NCBI RefSeq assembly: GCF_000010725.1
Contig: NC_013855.1
Span: 62,001 to 126,000 of the forward strand
DNA from: Azospirillum sp. B510
Lineage (GTDB): Bacteria; Pseudomonadota; Alphaproteobacteria; Azospirillales; Azospirillaceae
Reading direction: 5' to 3'
DNA: 64,000 bases
The position numbers and the translations under genes were made by a program. Of the stretch, positions 44,847-55,258 are shown piece after piece. Under the pieces are notes generated by a model. That model ran no database searches. It was not told the DNA's origin and worked only from the letters and a program-made list of their open reading frames with translations. How positions within the stretch are numbered: the stretch's first letter is position 1; each line of letters starts with the position of its first letter.

Positions 44847-45680
44847 TCAGCGCCCCTTGTTGGCGTCGCGGGTTTCGAGGAAATAGGGGGTGACCGCCAG
44901 CCGGTTGCGTTCGGCGGCGTCGATGATCCACCCGGATCCGTGCAAACGGCGCATGATGCCGTCCAGCGCCTCGCGGGCGTCCGTCTCGCCCTTGCGCACC
45001 CAGATGACGTTCAGCGACGGCAGCAGGTCGGTCGGGGTGAGGATTTCGTAATCCTTCCAGTCTTCAGGATGGTCGAGCAGCATGACGCGCAGGGTGGCGC
45101 CGGTATGGACCGCGGCATCGCACTGGCCGCCCTTCAATGCCAGCAGCGAATCCGGCTGGCTGGGGAAGCCCTTGATCTTGGCGCCGATCTCCTCGGCCAG
45201 CGGCTTGGTGAAGTTGGCGCCCTGCGACAGGCAGACGGTTTTGCCCTTCAGGTCCGGCCAGTCCTTGACCGGCGTGCCCTTGCGGCCAAGCGCGATGCCG
45301 CCGCTGCGCTCGAAGGCGGTCGGCACGAAGTCGAGCATTTCGGCCCGCTCCTCGGTCCAGGACATGTTGGCGATCAGCAGGTCGACCTTGCCCTGTTGCA
45401 GGAATTGGACGCGGTTGGGCGGGGTGACGGTCACGGTTTCCAGCTTCACCCCCAGCCCGCGGGCCAGTTCGGTGGCCAGATCGATGTTGAAGCCCTTCTG
45501 TTCCTGCGACTTGGCGTCGATATAGCCGAAGGGCGCGCCGGACAGGATGACGCCGGCGACCAGGCTGCCGCGCTGCTTGATCCGGTCGAGCGTGGCGTCG
45601 GCCTGGGCTGCACCGGCGATCGCACCGCTCATCAGGGCTGCAAGGGAGGCCGCGGCCGCCAGTCGGAACAAGTTCATCAC
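44847..45680 (-). CDS. family 3 solute-binding protein of an amino-acid-type ABC transporter
   Basis: The 277-residue secreted protein (signal peptide about 1-28, ending AGAAQA) opens with LDRIKQRGSLVAGVILSGAP and contains KGFNIDLATELARGLG and MSWTEERAEMLDFVPTAF, classic SBP_bac_3 features. It could bind a sulfur-containing amino acid such as cystine or a derivative, given the monooxygenase and the adjacent cysteine operon. It heads the six-gene operon that ends with the LLM monooxygenase. Confidence 0.86.
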   Translation of the reverse strand: MMNLFRLAAAASLAALMSGAIAGAAQADATLDRIKQRGSLVAGVILSGAPFGYIDAKSQEQKGFNIDLATELARGLGVKLETVTVTPPNRVQFLQQGKVDLLIANMSWTEERAEMLDFVPTAFERSGGIALGRKGTPVKDWPDLKGKTVCLSQGANFTKPLAEEIGAKIKGFPSQPDSLLALKGGQCDAAVHTGATLRVMLLDHPEDWKDYEILTPTDLLPSLNVIWVRKGETDAREALDGIMRRLHGSGWIIDAAERNRLAVTPYFLETRDANKGR

Positions 45681-45724
45681 CCTCTGCTGCCCCCGTCATG
45701 TCTACTTATGAAGCGGGTTATAGA

Positions 45725-45744
45725 CAGCAATAACATACAGGTCA
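45725..45744 (+). promoter_or_regulatory. weak candidate shared operator
   Basis: TCAAATAGGCATT (within 45732-45744) resembles the right half of the shared motif, but the left half TCTA-n-TAG is not clear. It lies about 50 bp upstream of the amino-acid-type binding-protein gene. Confidence 0.25.
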
Positions 45745-45856
45745 AATAGGCATTATCGATTATAATTAACAAATTCATAATGTTGTATATGGCCACAAGA
45801 AAGATGGGAAGGTCCAGCATGGAAGCAGAACCTTCCGCAACTCCCCCTGGCGGGGT

Positions 45857-46734
45857 TCAGATCGTGTAATCCGGCTCCGGCAGGCTCATGTCCATCTCTT
45901 CCGCCGGGGCCTGTGGCGAGTTGGTCCAGCCGACGATCCTGGCCGGCACCCCGGCCACGGTGGCGCCGGGCGGAACCGGCTTCAGCACCACGCTGCCGGC
46001 GCCGACCTTGGCATGCCGGCCGATCTCGATATTGCCCAGCACCTTGGCGCCCGCGGCCAGCAGCACGCCGTCGCGCACCTTGGGATGGCGGTCGCCATGT
46101 TCCTTGCCGGTGCCCCCCAGGGTGACGCCCTGGAGGATCGATACGTCATGGCCGACCTCCGCCGTCTCACCGATCACGACACCGGTGCCATGGTCGATCA
46201 GCACGCCGCAGCCGAACGGCACCGCGGGATGGATATCGACTGCGAAGGCCTCCGACACCCGGCTTTGCAGGAAATGCGCGAGTTCGGTGCGCCCATGCCG
46301 CCACAGCCAATGGGCGACGCGGTGCCATTGCAGAGCGTGGAAGCCCTTGAAATAGAGAAAGGGCGTCAGGCAGCCGTCGGCTGCCGGGTCGCGGGTGACG
46401 ATGGCGCCGAGATCGGCGACCGCCGCCGCGACGATCGCCGGTTCCTCCGCATAGGCGGTCTCGGCGAGGTCGGCCAGCCGCTCCGCCGAGATGTACCAGT
46501 CGCCCAGTTTGCGGGCGAGATGGCCGCCCAGGGCCGATCCGAAGCTTTCATGCGACAGCACGGCGATGTGGATGAAGCTGCGCAGCAGCGGATCGCGGCC
46601 GGCCGCCGTCTCGGCATCCTCCCGCAGCCTCGTCCACAGCACGGCTTCGGCCCGGTCGTCCGCCGCCCGTTCCGGGGTCCGCGACGCGGCGGCGAAGCAG
46701 GCCGGGGTGACGATGCGGCCCATGGGCGTCTTCC

Positions 46735-46738
<4 letters not shown>
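45857..46738 (-). CDS. cysE: serine O-acetyltransferase CysE
   Basis: The 293-residue enzyme makes O-acetylserine for cysteine synthesis. Its N-terminal helical domain (SFIHIAVLSHESFGSALGGH) and the left-handed beta-helix repeats match enterobacterial CysE closely: catalytic His/Asp in FAVDIHPAVPFG and LIDHGTGVVIGETAEVG, then LQGVTLGGTGKEHGDRHPKV. The GTG start at 46738 overlaps the desulfurase stop (GTGA); ATG 46723 is an alternative. It ends the encapsulin operon, placing cysteine synthesis beside a cysteine-consuming nanocompartment. Confidence 0.92.
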
Positions 46739-48622
<1,884 letters not shown>

Positions 48623-48630
<8 letters not shown>

Positions 48631-49552
48631 AGTCGTAATAATGGCCGACATTGACATCCTCCAGCACGCCGATGGCATCCTCGGTCAGGATCGCGGCCGA
48701 GCAGTAGAGCGAGATCAGGTAAGACGCGATGGCCTTGCGGTTGATGCCCATGAAGCGGACCGACAGGCTCGGCGCCACCTCGCCCGGAACGCCGGGCTGG
48801 AACAGGCCGATGACGCCCTGCTTCGCCTCGCCGGTGCGCAGCAGCAGGATGTTGGTGCGGCCATCCGGCGTGACATGCAGCTTGTCGCTGGGGATCAGCG
48901 GCAGGCCGCGCCAGGTCAGGAAGGGCGAGCCGTGCAGGGTGACGGTGGGCGGCGGCACGCCGCGGCGGGTGCATTCGCGGCCGAAGGCGGCGATGGCGCG
49001 CGGGTGGGCGAGGAAGAAGGCCGGCTCCTTCCAAACCTTGGCGATCAGCTCGTCCAGGTCGTCGGGGGTGGGCTGGCCCTTGCGGGTCTTGATGCGCTGA
49101 CCAGGGGCGGCGTTGGCGAGCAGGCCGTATTCGGCGTTGTTGATCAGCTCGCTTTCCTGCCGCTCCTTCACCTTCTCGATCAGCAGCCGGAGCTGTTCCT
49201 GGATCTGGTCGATCGGGTGGCTGTAGAGGTCGGACACGCGGGTCTGGACATCCAGCACCGTCGTCACCGCGTTCAGCGAATATTCGCGCGGGCTTTCGTC
49301 ATAGGGGACGAAGGTTTCCGGCAGATCGGCGTCGTTGCGCGGGCTGCATTCGACCTCGGTCCGCACCTGGCCCTGCGGGTCGATGACGCGGTTCAGGCGG
49401 TAGATGCCGGCCTCGACCGGGGTCCAGGGCAGGAAGGACACCAGCCAGCGCGGCGTGATGCCCGACCATTGCGCCCGCGTCTTCGTGGCGTTGGCGAGCT
49501 GGCGGGCCGCCTGCTCGTTCAATGTTCGGCGCAGCTCGGTGTCTTCGGACAT
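48623..49552 (-). CDS. family 2A encapsulin nanocompartment shell protein (SrpI-like)
   Basis: The 309-residue protein starts MSEDTELRRTLNEQAARQLA after AAGGAG. It matches the SrpI-type HK97-fold shell proteins: the N-arm with ARQLANATKTRAQWSGITPR, then WLVSFLPWTPVEAGIYRLNR, NAVTTVLDVQTRVSDLYSHP, IDQIQEQLRLLIEKVKERQE and the C-terminal ITEDAIGVLEDV-type segment (SAAILTEDAIGVLEDVNVGH). Family 2A shells assemble about 24-nm icosahedra around cysteine desulfurase. It lacks the cyclic-nucleotide-binding insert of family 2B. It is the first gene of the shell-desulfurase-cysE operon. The frame is open to 49753, but the upstream part looks non-coding. Confidence 0.93.
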
Positions 49553-50058
49553 GGGAATCGGCTCCTTGGAAAGGGCGATGGCAAAGAGGGGGCGCTCCAT
49601 CGGCACGGGACGGCGATGGCCGTGGCGGCTGGGTGGAGGCGCCGTTGCGGGGATGGGTCGGACCGACCGGCGGAAAGGCGGGGCCCTCGCCTCGGGCTGC
49701 GGTCCGCCTGTGGCCACCGCATCCCCGGCATCGGGGCAAGGCCGACCATGCACAGCTTCCGCCTAGCTCTCAAGCACCGGTAAAACAGGGCAAGTCGATT
49801 GATCCGCTATAACGGACAGACCTCCGCTCAATTAGGCCAAACCCTGATGACGAAGTTTTCTCTATCCAATCACGGGATTTTTCCCGAGCTTATTCCTATA
49901 AGTTATTAGGAAAATGCGTGAGCAGCTTTCTTGAGACTGTTTGTCCGCCCTGCATAGACTTGTGAAAATTCGGCAAAACTTGAGATGCGCCCCATATCCA
50001 GCCGATGGGACGGCCATAAAAAACACTAAAAATATGTACTATTATAGCAATACACACC
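49553..50058. other. 506-bp divergent intergenic region
   Basis: No gene is supported. It carries the leader of the encapsulin operon (minus strand) and of the GGDEF-EAL gene (plus strand). The part from about 49780 to 50058 is AT-rich and contains the shared motif at 49894-49914. I saw no known riboswitch architecture in the 340-nt encapsulin leader. Confidence 0.5.
49893..49914 (+). promoter_or_regulatory. candidate shared operator, copy 4, with inverted repeat
   Basis: TTCCTA (49893-49898) and TAGGAA (49907-49912) form an inverted repeat with 8-bp spacing. The whole matches the shared motif (TCCTATAAG then TTATTAGGAAAA). It lies about 340 bp upstream of the encapsulin gene and 145 bp upstream of the GGDEF-EAL gene. 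Confidence 0.5.
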
Positions 50059-51933
50059 GTGGATAATAATTCTCTTTTATGTGACATGGAAATGGTGACT
50101 GCCATGCCGCACTCGTCCCTTCGTCGGACGCTTCCGTCGACGGCGCAACCTGAAGATGAGGGAATGGCTCCGGTCCTTCGTCTCGTCCTCGACAATATGG
50201 CGGAGGGTGTGTGTGTCGCCGGCTGTGACGGCCGCATCGTAACCGCCAATCCGGCGGCGGAGGCGGTTTTCGGCCCGTTGGGCGGCGTCGCCTTCGATGC
50301 GCGTTTCGGAAGCCGCCTGAGGCTGGCGGACGGGGTCAGCCCATGCCCGGAAGCCCTTTGGCCGATGGGCCGGGCGATCCGCGGCGAGACGATGGACCGG
50401 GAGAGTCTGTATCTGGCGCCGGCGATGTCCGGCGGACCGCAGACGGACGGCGTCGGTGCTGGTATCGGTGCCGGCGTCTGGCTGCGGGTGAATGCCCGCC
50501 CACTGGTGCAGGATGGTCGGTCGGTCGGCGGTGTGCTGGTGTTCCGCGACATCACCCAGGTCAAGGCGGTGGAGGACCGGATCGCCTGGCTGGCCCATTT
50601 CGATCCCTTGACCGGCCTTTCCAACCGTGTCGAGTTCCGCCGACGCCTGGAAATGGCCATCGCGTCGGCGCGGCAGGACGGATCCCGGCTGGCGGTGATG
50701 CTGCTCGATTTCGATGGCTTCAAGGAGATCAACGACCAGTTCGGCCATGCCGTCGGCGACGAGCTTCTCGTCGCGGTGGCCGGCCGGTTGCGGGATGCGC
50801 TGGGGTCCGGAGCGGTGATCGCCCGGCTGGGTGGCGACGAGTTCACCATCCTCGTCGAGGAGGATGGCGACGGAACCCTCACCGATGCCTCGCATACCCT
50901 GATCCGGGCACTGGCCGAACCGTTTCCGCTCACCAGCGGCCGGCATCGGCTGACCGCCAGCATCGGCGCGGTCCGCTATCCGGCGGAGGCCGATACCATC
51001 GACGATCTGCTGCGCATGGCCGACATGGCCATGTACCGGGCCAAGGAGCGTGGCGGCAGCGCGGTCTGCCGGTACGACCCGGCGATGATGGCGGCGGCGG
51101 CCGAGCGGACCCGGCTGCGCGGATTGCTGGCCGGCGCGCTGGAGCGCGGCGAGTTCCATCTCGTCTACCAGCCGCTGGTCGAAGCGGCCGGTGGCCGTCC
51201 CGTCGGGGTCGAGGCTTTGTTGCGCTGGCGGCCGTCGGGCGCCGCTGCGCCCGTTCCGCCATCGGCGTTCATTCCCCTGTGCGAGGCGAGCGGTCTGATT
51301 CTGGACATTGGGCGATGGGTGCTGGAAACCGCCTGCCGCCAGATCCGGACATGGGCGGATGGCGGGGGGCCGTCCTTGGAGATCGCGGTCAACGTGTCGC
51401 CTCGCCAGCTTCGCGACCCCACCCTGCTGGAGGATGTGCGGAGGGTGCTGGCGGCGACCGGCATCGATCCCGCCCTGCTGGTTCTGGAAGTGACCGAGGG
51501 GTTGCTGATCGAGGATATGGAATACAGCCGCCATGTGCTGACCGGGCTGAAGCGGTTGGGGGTGCGGCTGGCGCTGGACGATTTCGGCACCGGATATTCC
51601 AGCCTCAGCTATCTGAACAGCCTGCCGTTCGACGTGCTGAAGATGGACGGGTCCTTCACCCGCAATCTGGCGGCGGCGGAACTGGACAACGCCGGTGGAC
51701 AGGCGGTCGCCCGCGCGATCATCGGGCTGGCGCGCAGCCTGTCGATGACGCTGGTCGCCGAGGGGGTGGAGACGCCGGCCCAGCATGCCTGGCTGGCGGC
51801 GAACGGTTGCAGCCTGATCCAGGGCTATCTCATCGGACGGCCGGAACCGGCACCGGCCGCCGCCGAACTGATCGACCGGCTGGCCGCCGAACATGAGCGC
51901 AGGCAGAATGAACGGTTTGACTTTGTGATTTGA
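50059..51933 (+). CDS. PAS-GGDEF-EAL cyclic-di-GMP signalling protein
   Basis: The 624-residue protein (GTG 50059; ATG 50086 or 50104 also possible) has a PAS domain at about 40-175 (VLDNMAEGVCVAGCDGRIVT), a GGDEF domain at about 185-350 with intact LGGDEFTIL and DPLTGLSNR, and an EAL domain at about 365-610 with GVEALLRW, VLEVTEGLLIED and LALDDFGTGYSSLSYL. Both active sites look intact, so it could make and break cyclic-di-GMP. No transmembrane segment is seen, so it is cytosolic. It diverges from the encapsulin operon across a shared promoter region; a functional link is inferred only. Confidence 0.9.
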   Translation: MDNNSLLCDMEMVTAMPHSSLRRTLPSTAQPEDEGMAPVLRLVLDNMAEGVCVAGCDGRIVTANPAAEAVFGPLGGVAFDARFGSRLRLADGVSPCPEALWPMGRAIRGETMDRESLYLAPAMSGGPQTDGVGAGIGAGVWLRVNARPLVQDGRSVGGVLVFRDITQVKAVEDRIAWLAHFDPLTGLSNRVEFRRRLEMAIASARQDGSRLAVMLLDFDGFKEINDQFGHAVGDELLVAVAGRLRDALGSGAVIARLGGDEFTILVEEDGDGTLTDASHTLIRALAEPFPLTSGRHRLTASIGAVRYPAEADTIDDLLRMADMAMYRAKERGGSAVCRYDPAMMAAAAERTRLRGLLAGALERGEFHLVYQPLVEAAGGRPVGVEALLRWRPSGAAAPVPPSAFIPLCEASGLILDIGRWVLETACRQIRTWADGGGPSLEIAVNVSPRQLRDPTLLEDVRRVLAATGIDPALLVLEVTEGLLIEDMEYSRHVLTGLKRLGVRLALDDFGTGYSSLSYLNSLPFDVLKMDGSFTRNLAAAELDNAGGQAVARAIIGLARSLSMTLVAEGVETPAQHAWLAANGCSLIQGYLIGRPEPAPAAAELIDRLAAEHERRQNERFDFVI

Positions 51934-51961
51934 TCGCGGACGAACGGGATGCGGCGTTAAA

Positions 51962-51983
51962 TCTACTTGATGAATAGGCAAAA
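51962..51983 (+). promoter_or_regulatory. candidate shared operator, copy 5
   Basis: TCTACTTG followed by ATGAATAGGCAAAA, about 75 bp upstream of the GTG start of the XRE-cupin regulator. It would allow autoregulation. Confidence 0.5.
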
Positions 51984-52057
51984 GGAGATATTCTCTTTTC
52001 TGCAAGTGGGAATTATGGCCTCTGCACATGGGCCTGTTCAAGCGGAGAGGACGATCT

Positions 52058-52660
52058 GTGAGCGTGGCGAACGACGACTATGCTCCATCCGCCGAGGATG
52101 CGATCCCTGCGATCCTGGGGCGTCATCTGCGGCGTTTGCGTACCCGCCAGGGTCTGTCGCTGGAACGGCTGGCGCGCTTGTCCGGGGTCAGCCGGGCGAT
52201 GCTGGGCCAGATTGAGCTTGGGCGCAGCGCGCCGACCATCACCGTGCTGTGGAAGATCGCCCGTGCGCTGGATGTCACGCTGGCCTCGCTGACCCGGTTC
52301 ACCGAGCAGGGCGGGGTGGTGGTGGTGCGCCAGTCCGAGACCAGGACGCTGGTTTCCTCCGATGGGCTGGCTCAGTCGCGGCTGCTGGCCCCGCCGGGGG
52401 AGGGACGGGGCGCCGAGGTCTTCGAGATCCGCCTGCATCCCGGTGGCAGCGAGGCCGGCGCCGGGCATCCGCCGGGGATCGGCGCCCATCTGGTCGTCGC
52501 GGAGGGCGCGGTGGAGCTTCGGGCCGCCGGGGGTCTGCATCGGCTGGCCGCCGGCGACACCATCCTCTTCGAAGCCGACGTGCCCTATACCTGTACGAAT
52601 GTCGGCGACGGCGACGCCCTGCTGTTCCTCGTGCTGTCGCACACCGAGATCCTGCCCTGA
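52058..52660 (+). CDS. XRE-cupin transcriptional regulator
   Basis: The GTG at 52058 is preferred because GGAGAGGA lies 6 bp upstream; ATG 52028 in the same frame adds 10 residues. The 200-residue product has an XRE helix-turn-helix (LGRHLRRLRTRQGLSLERLA, then VSRAMLGQIELGRSAPTITV) and a C-terminal cupin barrel (HPGGSEAGAGHPPGIGAHLV, LAAGDTILFEADVPYTCTN). Such proteins sense small ligands and often control adjacent metabolic genes. It sits in the middle of the sulfur cluster and has the shared motif in its promoter, making it the best resident candidate for the cluster regulator. Confidence 0.85.
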   Translation: MSVANDDYAPSAEDAIPAILGRHLRRLRTRQGLSLERLARLSGVSRAMLGQIELGRSAPTITVLWKIARALDVTLASLTRFTEQGGVVVVRQSETRTLVSSDGLAQSRLLAPPGEGRGAEVFEIRLHPGGSEAGAGHPPGIGAHLVVAEGAVELRAAGGLHRLAAGDTILFEADVPYTCTNVGDGDALLFLVLSHTEILP

Positions 52661-52708
52661 GGCTCCTTCCCGTGAGTCTGCTTCTCTGAGCCCGTCCCGG
52701 CCGGGCGC

Positions 52709-54259
52709 TCAGCCCGCCGCCGCAACGGCCCGCTGCAATGCGCCGGTGGCGATCGACTGCGCCAGCCGTTCGAAGTCCGGTCCCTGCGAGCGATCCTCGT
52801 CCAGCGGCGCCACAAGGCCGCGGACGAAGGCCTGCACCGCGCCAGTGCCGGTGCCGAGGGTGAGGGGGCCGCGCAAATCCACCGCCTGGGCCGCCGCCGC
52901 CAGCTCGATTGCGGTCAGCCAGCGCAGGCGCTCGACGATTTCGCCGGTCTTGGCGACGACGGCGGGCGCCATCGAGGCATGGTCCTCGATGCCGTCGGCC
53001 ACCGGCAGGACGCCGAGCGAGACCGGCAAGGCGAGATGGCGGATTTCCGCCTCCAGAGCCGCGATCGTCTTCTGGACGGTGGCGAAGCCTGTGCGGCTCT
53101 GGCCTTGCGGGGAAAGGAAGCGCGGCAGGTCGGAAACCGTGGGCGACATCAGTTTCATCGTGCGGTGGGCCGCCATGGTCGCCGCCTGGGCCAGGGCCTG
53201 CCCCAGCGCCTCGAAACGCAGAACCAAGGCTGTCATATCGAAATTGCCGTTGTGCAGCATCCGGTCCTGCCCGCTCTCTTCGGTGATGATCACCAGCGGG
53301 TTGTCGGCGGCGGCGTTCAGTTCGATGGCGACCGGTTCGCGTGCGGCTTCCAGCGTCACGCGGACGGCGCCATGAACCGGGGCAAGGCAGCGGAAGCTCA
53401 GCGGATCCTGAAGGCGCCTTGCGGCCCCCGGCTTTTCCAGGGCGCTGCCGGCGAGCAAGCGGCGCAGGCGTGCCGCGGCCTCCGCCTGTCCGGGGGCGGG
53501 CCGCGCCTGCTGGACGCGTGGGTCGAGCGGCTCCAACTGCGCCCGGAACCCCTCGCAGCTCAGCGCCGCCGCCGCATCCAGGGTGTCCAGCGCCACGCGG
53601 GCATCCTCCAGCACGAGGCAGCCCCGGCCGACCGACAGCGCGTTGGCGACGACGACGGCGTGGCCATCCTTGAGACCGAGGACTGTTGGCGTCAGTCCGG
53701 CACGGGCCAGGGCCGCGTCGGCGGGCAGGATCTCACCGCCAACTTCAACTTCAGCGTCCGGGTCGCCGAGCAGGGCGCGGCCGAGATGGGCGAGCGGGGC
53801 GAGGTCGTCGGCGCCGATGGAACCCTTGGACGGCACCAGCGGATGAAAGCCGGCGTTCAGCGCGGCGACGAGCGCATGCAGCATCGCCGGCGACGCCCCG
53901 CTTCCACCTGCGGCATATCCGGCGGCGCGGACCAGCATCAGCGCGCGCAGGATGTCGGTCGGCAGGTGCGGCCCCACCCCGACGGCACGGGCTGGAACCG
54001 CCCGGTGCTGGAAGGCGATGAGGTCGCCAGCCATCAGTCTGGTGTCGACGCCTGCTCCCAGCCCGGTGGTCAGACCATAGATCGGGACCTCCGCCCCGGC
54101 CAGCCGTTCGACCACCGTACGGGCCGCGGCGATGCGCGGCACCACCAGGGGGCTGAGGGCGACAGTCCGCCGCTGCCGCGCCACCGTCACCACCGCCTCG
54201 ATCGTCAATGGGCCGGCGCCGAGCGCCAGAGGATCCTGCCGCATTTCCATCTCATGCAT
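52709..54259 (-). CDS. aromatic amino acid ammonia-lyase (HAL/PAL) homologue lacking the MIO triad
   Basis: The 516-residue protein has the family fold: PIYGLTTGLGAGVDTRL (Tyr61), RAAGYAAGGSGASPAMLHAL, the centre PSKGSIGADDLAPLAHLGRA, ELNAAADNPLVIIT and HNGNFDMTALVLRFE. The universal Ala-Ser-Gly that cyclises to the MIO cofactor is missing: the sequence reads G-A-D-D-L-A-P-L (residues 149-156), one residue short, and the codons GCC GAC GAC confirm it. It is therefore unlikely to be a normal lyase. It diverges from the PhnD-like gene and converges on the XRE-cupin gene. Confidence 0.82.
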   Translation of the reverse strand: MHEMEMRQDPLALGAGPLTIEAVVTVARQRRTVALSPLVVPRIAAARTVVERLAGAEVPIYGLTTGLGAGVDTRLMAGDLIAFQHRAVPARAVGVGPHLPTDILRALMLVRAAGYAAGGSGASPAMLHALVAALNAGFHPLVPSKGSIGADDLAPLAHLGRALLGDPDAEVEVGGEILPADAALARAGLTPTVLGLKDGHAVVVANALSVGRGCLVLEDARVALDTLDAAAALSCEGFRAQLEPLDPRVQQARPAPGQAEAAARLRRLLAGSALEKPGAARRLQDPLSFRCLAPVHGAVRVTLEAAREPVAIELNAAADNPLVIITEESGQDRMLHNGNFDMTALVLRFEALGQALAQAATMAAHRTMKLMSPTVSDLPRFLSPQGQSRTGFATVQKTIAALEAEIRHLALPVSLGVLPVADGIEDHASMAPAVVAKTGEIVERLRWLTAIELAAAAQAVDLRGPLTLGTGTGAVQAFVRGLVAPLDEDRSQGPDFERLAQSIATGALQRAVAAAG

Positions 54260-54270
54260 GTGGTTTCATC

Positions 54271-54291
54271 GGAATTTTCCTATTGATTAAC
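54271..54291 (-). promoter_or_regulatory. candidate shared operator, copy 6
   Basis: On the minus strand GTTAATCAATAGGAAAATT lies 12 bp upstream of the ammonia-lyase-like start and about 62 bp upstream of the divergent PhnD-like gene. The left half is less conserved than in copies 1-3. Confidence 0.4.
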
Positions 54292-54352
54292 GAGCTATTT
54301 GTCTATCAATTTAATCGGGTAAAATATGAAAAACACATATCTCTGGTGAAAT

Positions 54353-55195
54353 ATGGTGGTCGTGGGTGAAAGCGGGGAAGGGCGGACGCTGACCGCCAAC
54401 GCACGGATGTACGCGCCCAACGCCGAGGCCGCCGCCGCCTGGCGGGCCTTGTTCGATTGGGTGTCCGCGTTCTCCGGCGTGCCGCTCCTGGTGCTCGACC
54501 ATCCATTTCCGGCTCCGATGGAGGAGCTTTGGAGCCGTGACGATCTCGGCGCCGCCTTCATGTGCGGCTGGCCCTTCGTGCGCGCCGGGTCCCGGCACCG
54601 CATCGTCGCCGCCCCGGTGCCGGCGGCGGCCCGCTATGGCGGGCGGGTGGAGTACCGGACCGACTTCGTGGTCCGGGCGGAGTCCGCCATCCACCGGCTG
54701 GAGGACAGTTTCGACGGGCGGCTGGCCTTCACGGTGGACCATTCCCATTCCGGCTACAATGCCCCGCGCCACCATCTGCTGCGCTTCCGCAGGGCGGATC
54801 GCCAAACGCTTTATGCCGCTACGGTCGGCCCCTGCATCACGCCGAGGCGGGTGCTCGACGCCGTGCTGGACGGTAGCGCGGATGTGGCGCCGCTCGACGG
54901 CTACACACTCGACCTGATGCTGCGCCACGATCCCGAGCTTGGAAAGCGCATCCGCATCGTCGCCAGCACCGATCCGGCGCCGATGCCGCCGCTGGTCGCC
55001 AGCCCGTCGGTTCCGGACGAGACGGTGGAGGCCCTGCGCGCCGCCTTCCTGGCCAGCGGCGAGGCGCCCGCCCTGACGGCGGTGCGCGAGGCGCTGGCGC
55101 TGGCCGGATTCGCCGTCACCGACCCGGCGGATTACGCCGTCACCGAACGCTGGGCCGCCGAGGCGCTGGCCGCCGGCTATCCCGCGCCGGCCTGA
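54353..55195 (+). CDS. PhnD/SsuA-like substrate-binding-fold protein without signal peptide
   Basis: The 280-residue protein begins MVVVGESGEGRTLTANARMY and has periplasmic-binding-fold features: DLGAAFMCGWPFVRAG, VEYRTDFVVRAESAIHRLED, DHSHSGYNAPRHHLLRF and YTLDLMLRHDPELGKRIRIV. This matches the PhnD-like (phosphate/phosphonate) binding protein group. No signal peptide or lipobox is present, so it may be cytosolic, or the start may be mis-assigned. It precedes the dipeptide-type transporter operon by 63 bp and diverges from the lyase-like gene. Confidence 0.7.
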   Translation: MVVVGESGEGRTLTANARMYAPNAEAAAAWRALFDWVSAFSGVPLLVLDHPFPAPMEELWSRDDLGAAFMCGWPFVRAGSRHRIVAAPVPAAARYGGRVEYRTDFVVRAESAIHRLEDSFDGRLAFTVDHSHSGYNAPRHHLLRFRRADRQTLYAATVGPCITPRRVLDAVLDGSADVAPLDGYTLDLMLRHDPELGKRIRIVASTDPAPMPPLVASPSVPDETVEALRAAFLASGEAPALTAVREALALAGFAVTDPADYAVTERWAAEALAAGYPAPA

Positions 55196-55258
55196 CCCTT
55201 TCCCATTCGAAACGCACGCACAATCAAAGACGCAGGCAAGACAGGAAGGATCACCACC

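Noticed and set aside
49553..49900. Riboswitch in the encapsulin leader (SAM-II or S-box)
   Set aside because: I could not identify the conserved core or helices of any known sulfur riboswitch; a covariance-model search would settle it.
50077..52041. 654-residue minus-strand open frame opposite the GGDEF-EAL gene
   Set aside because: Antisense shadow of an intact, motif-complete gene.
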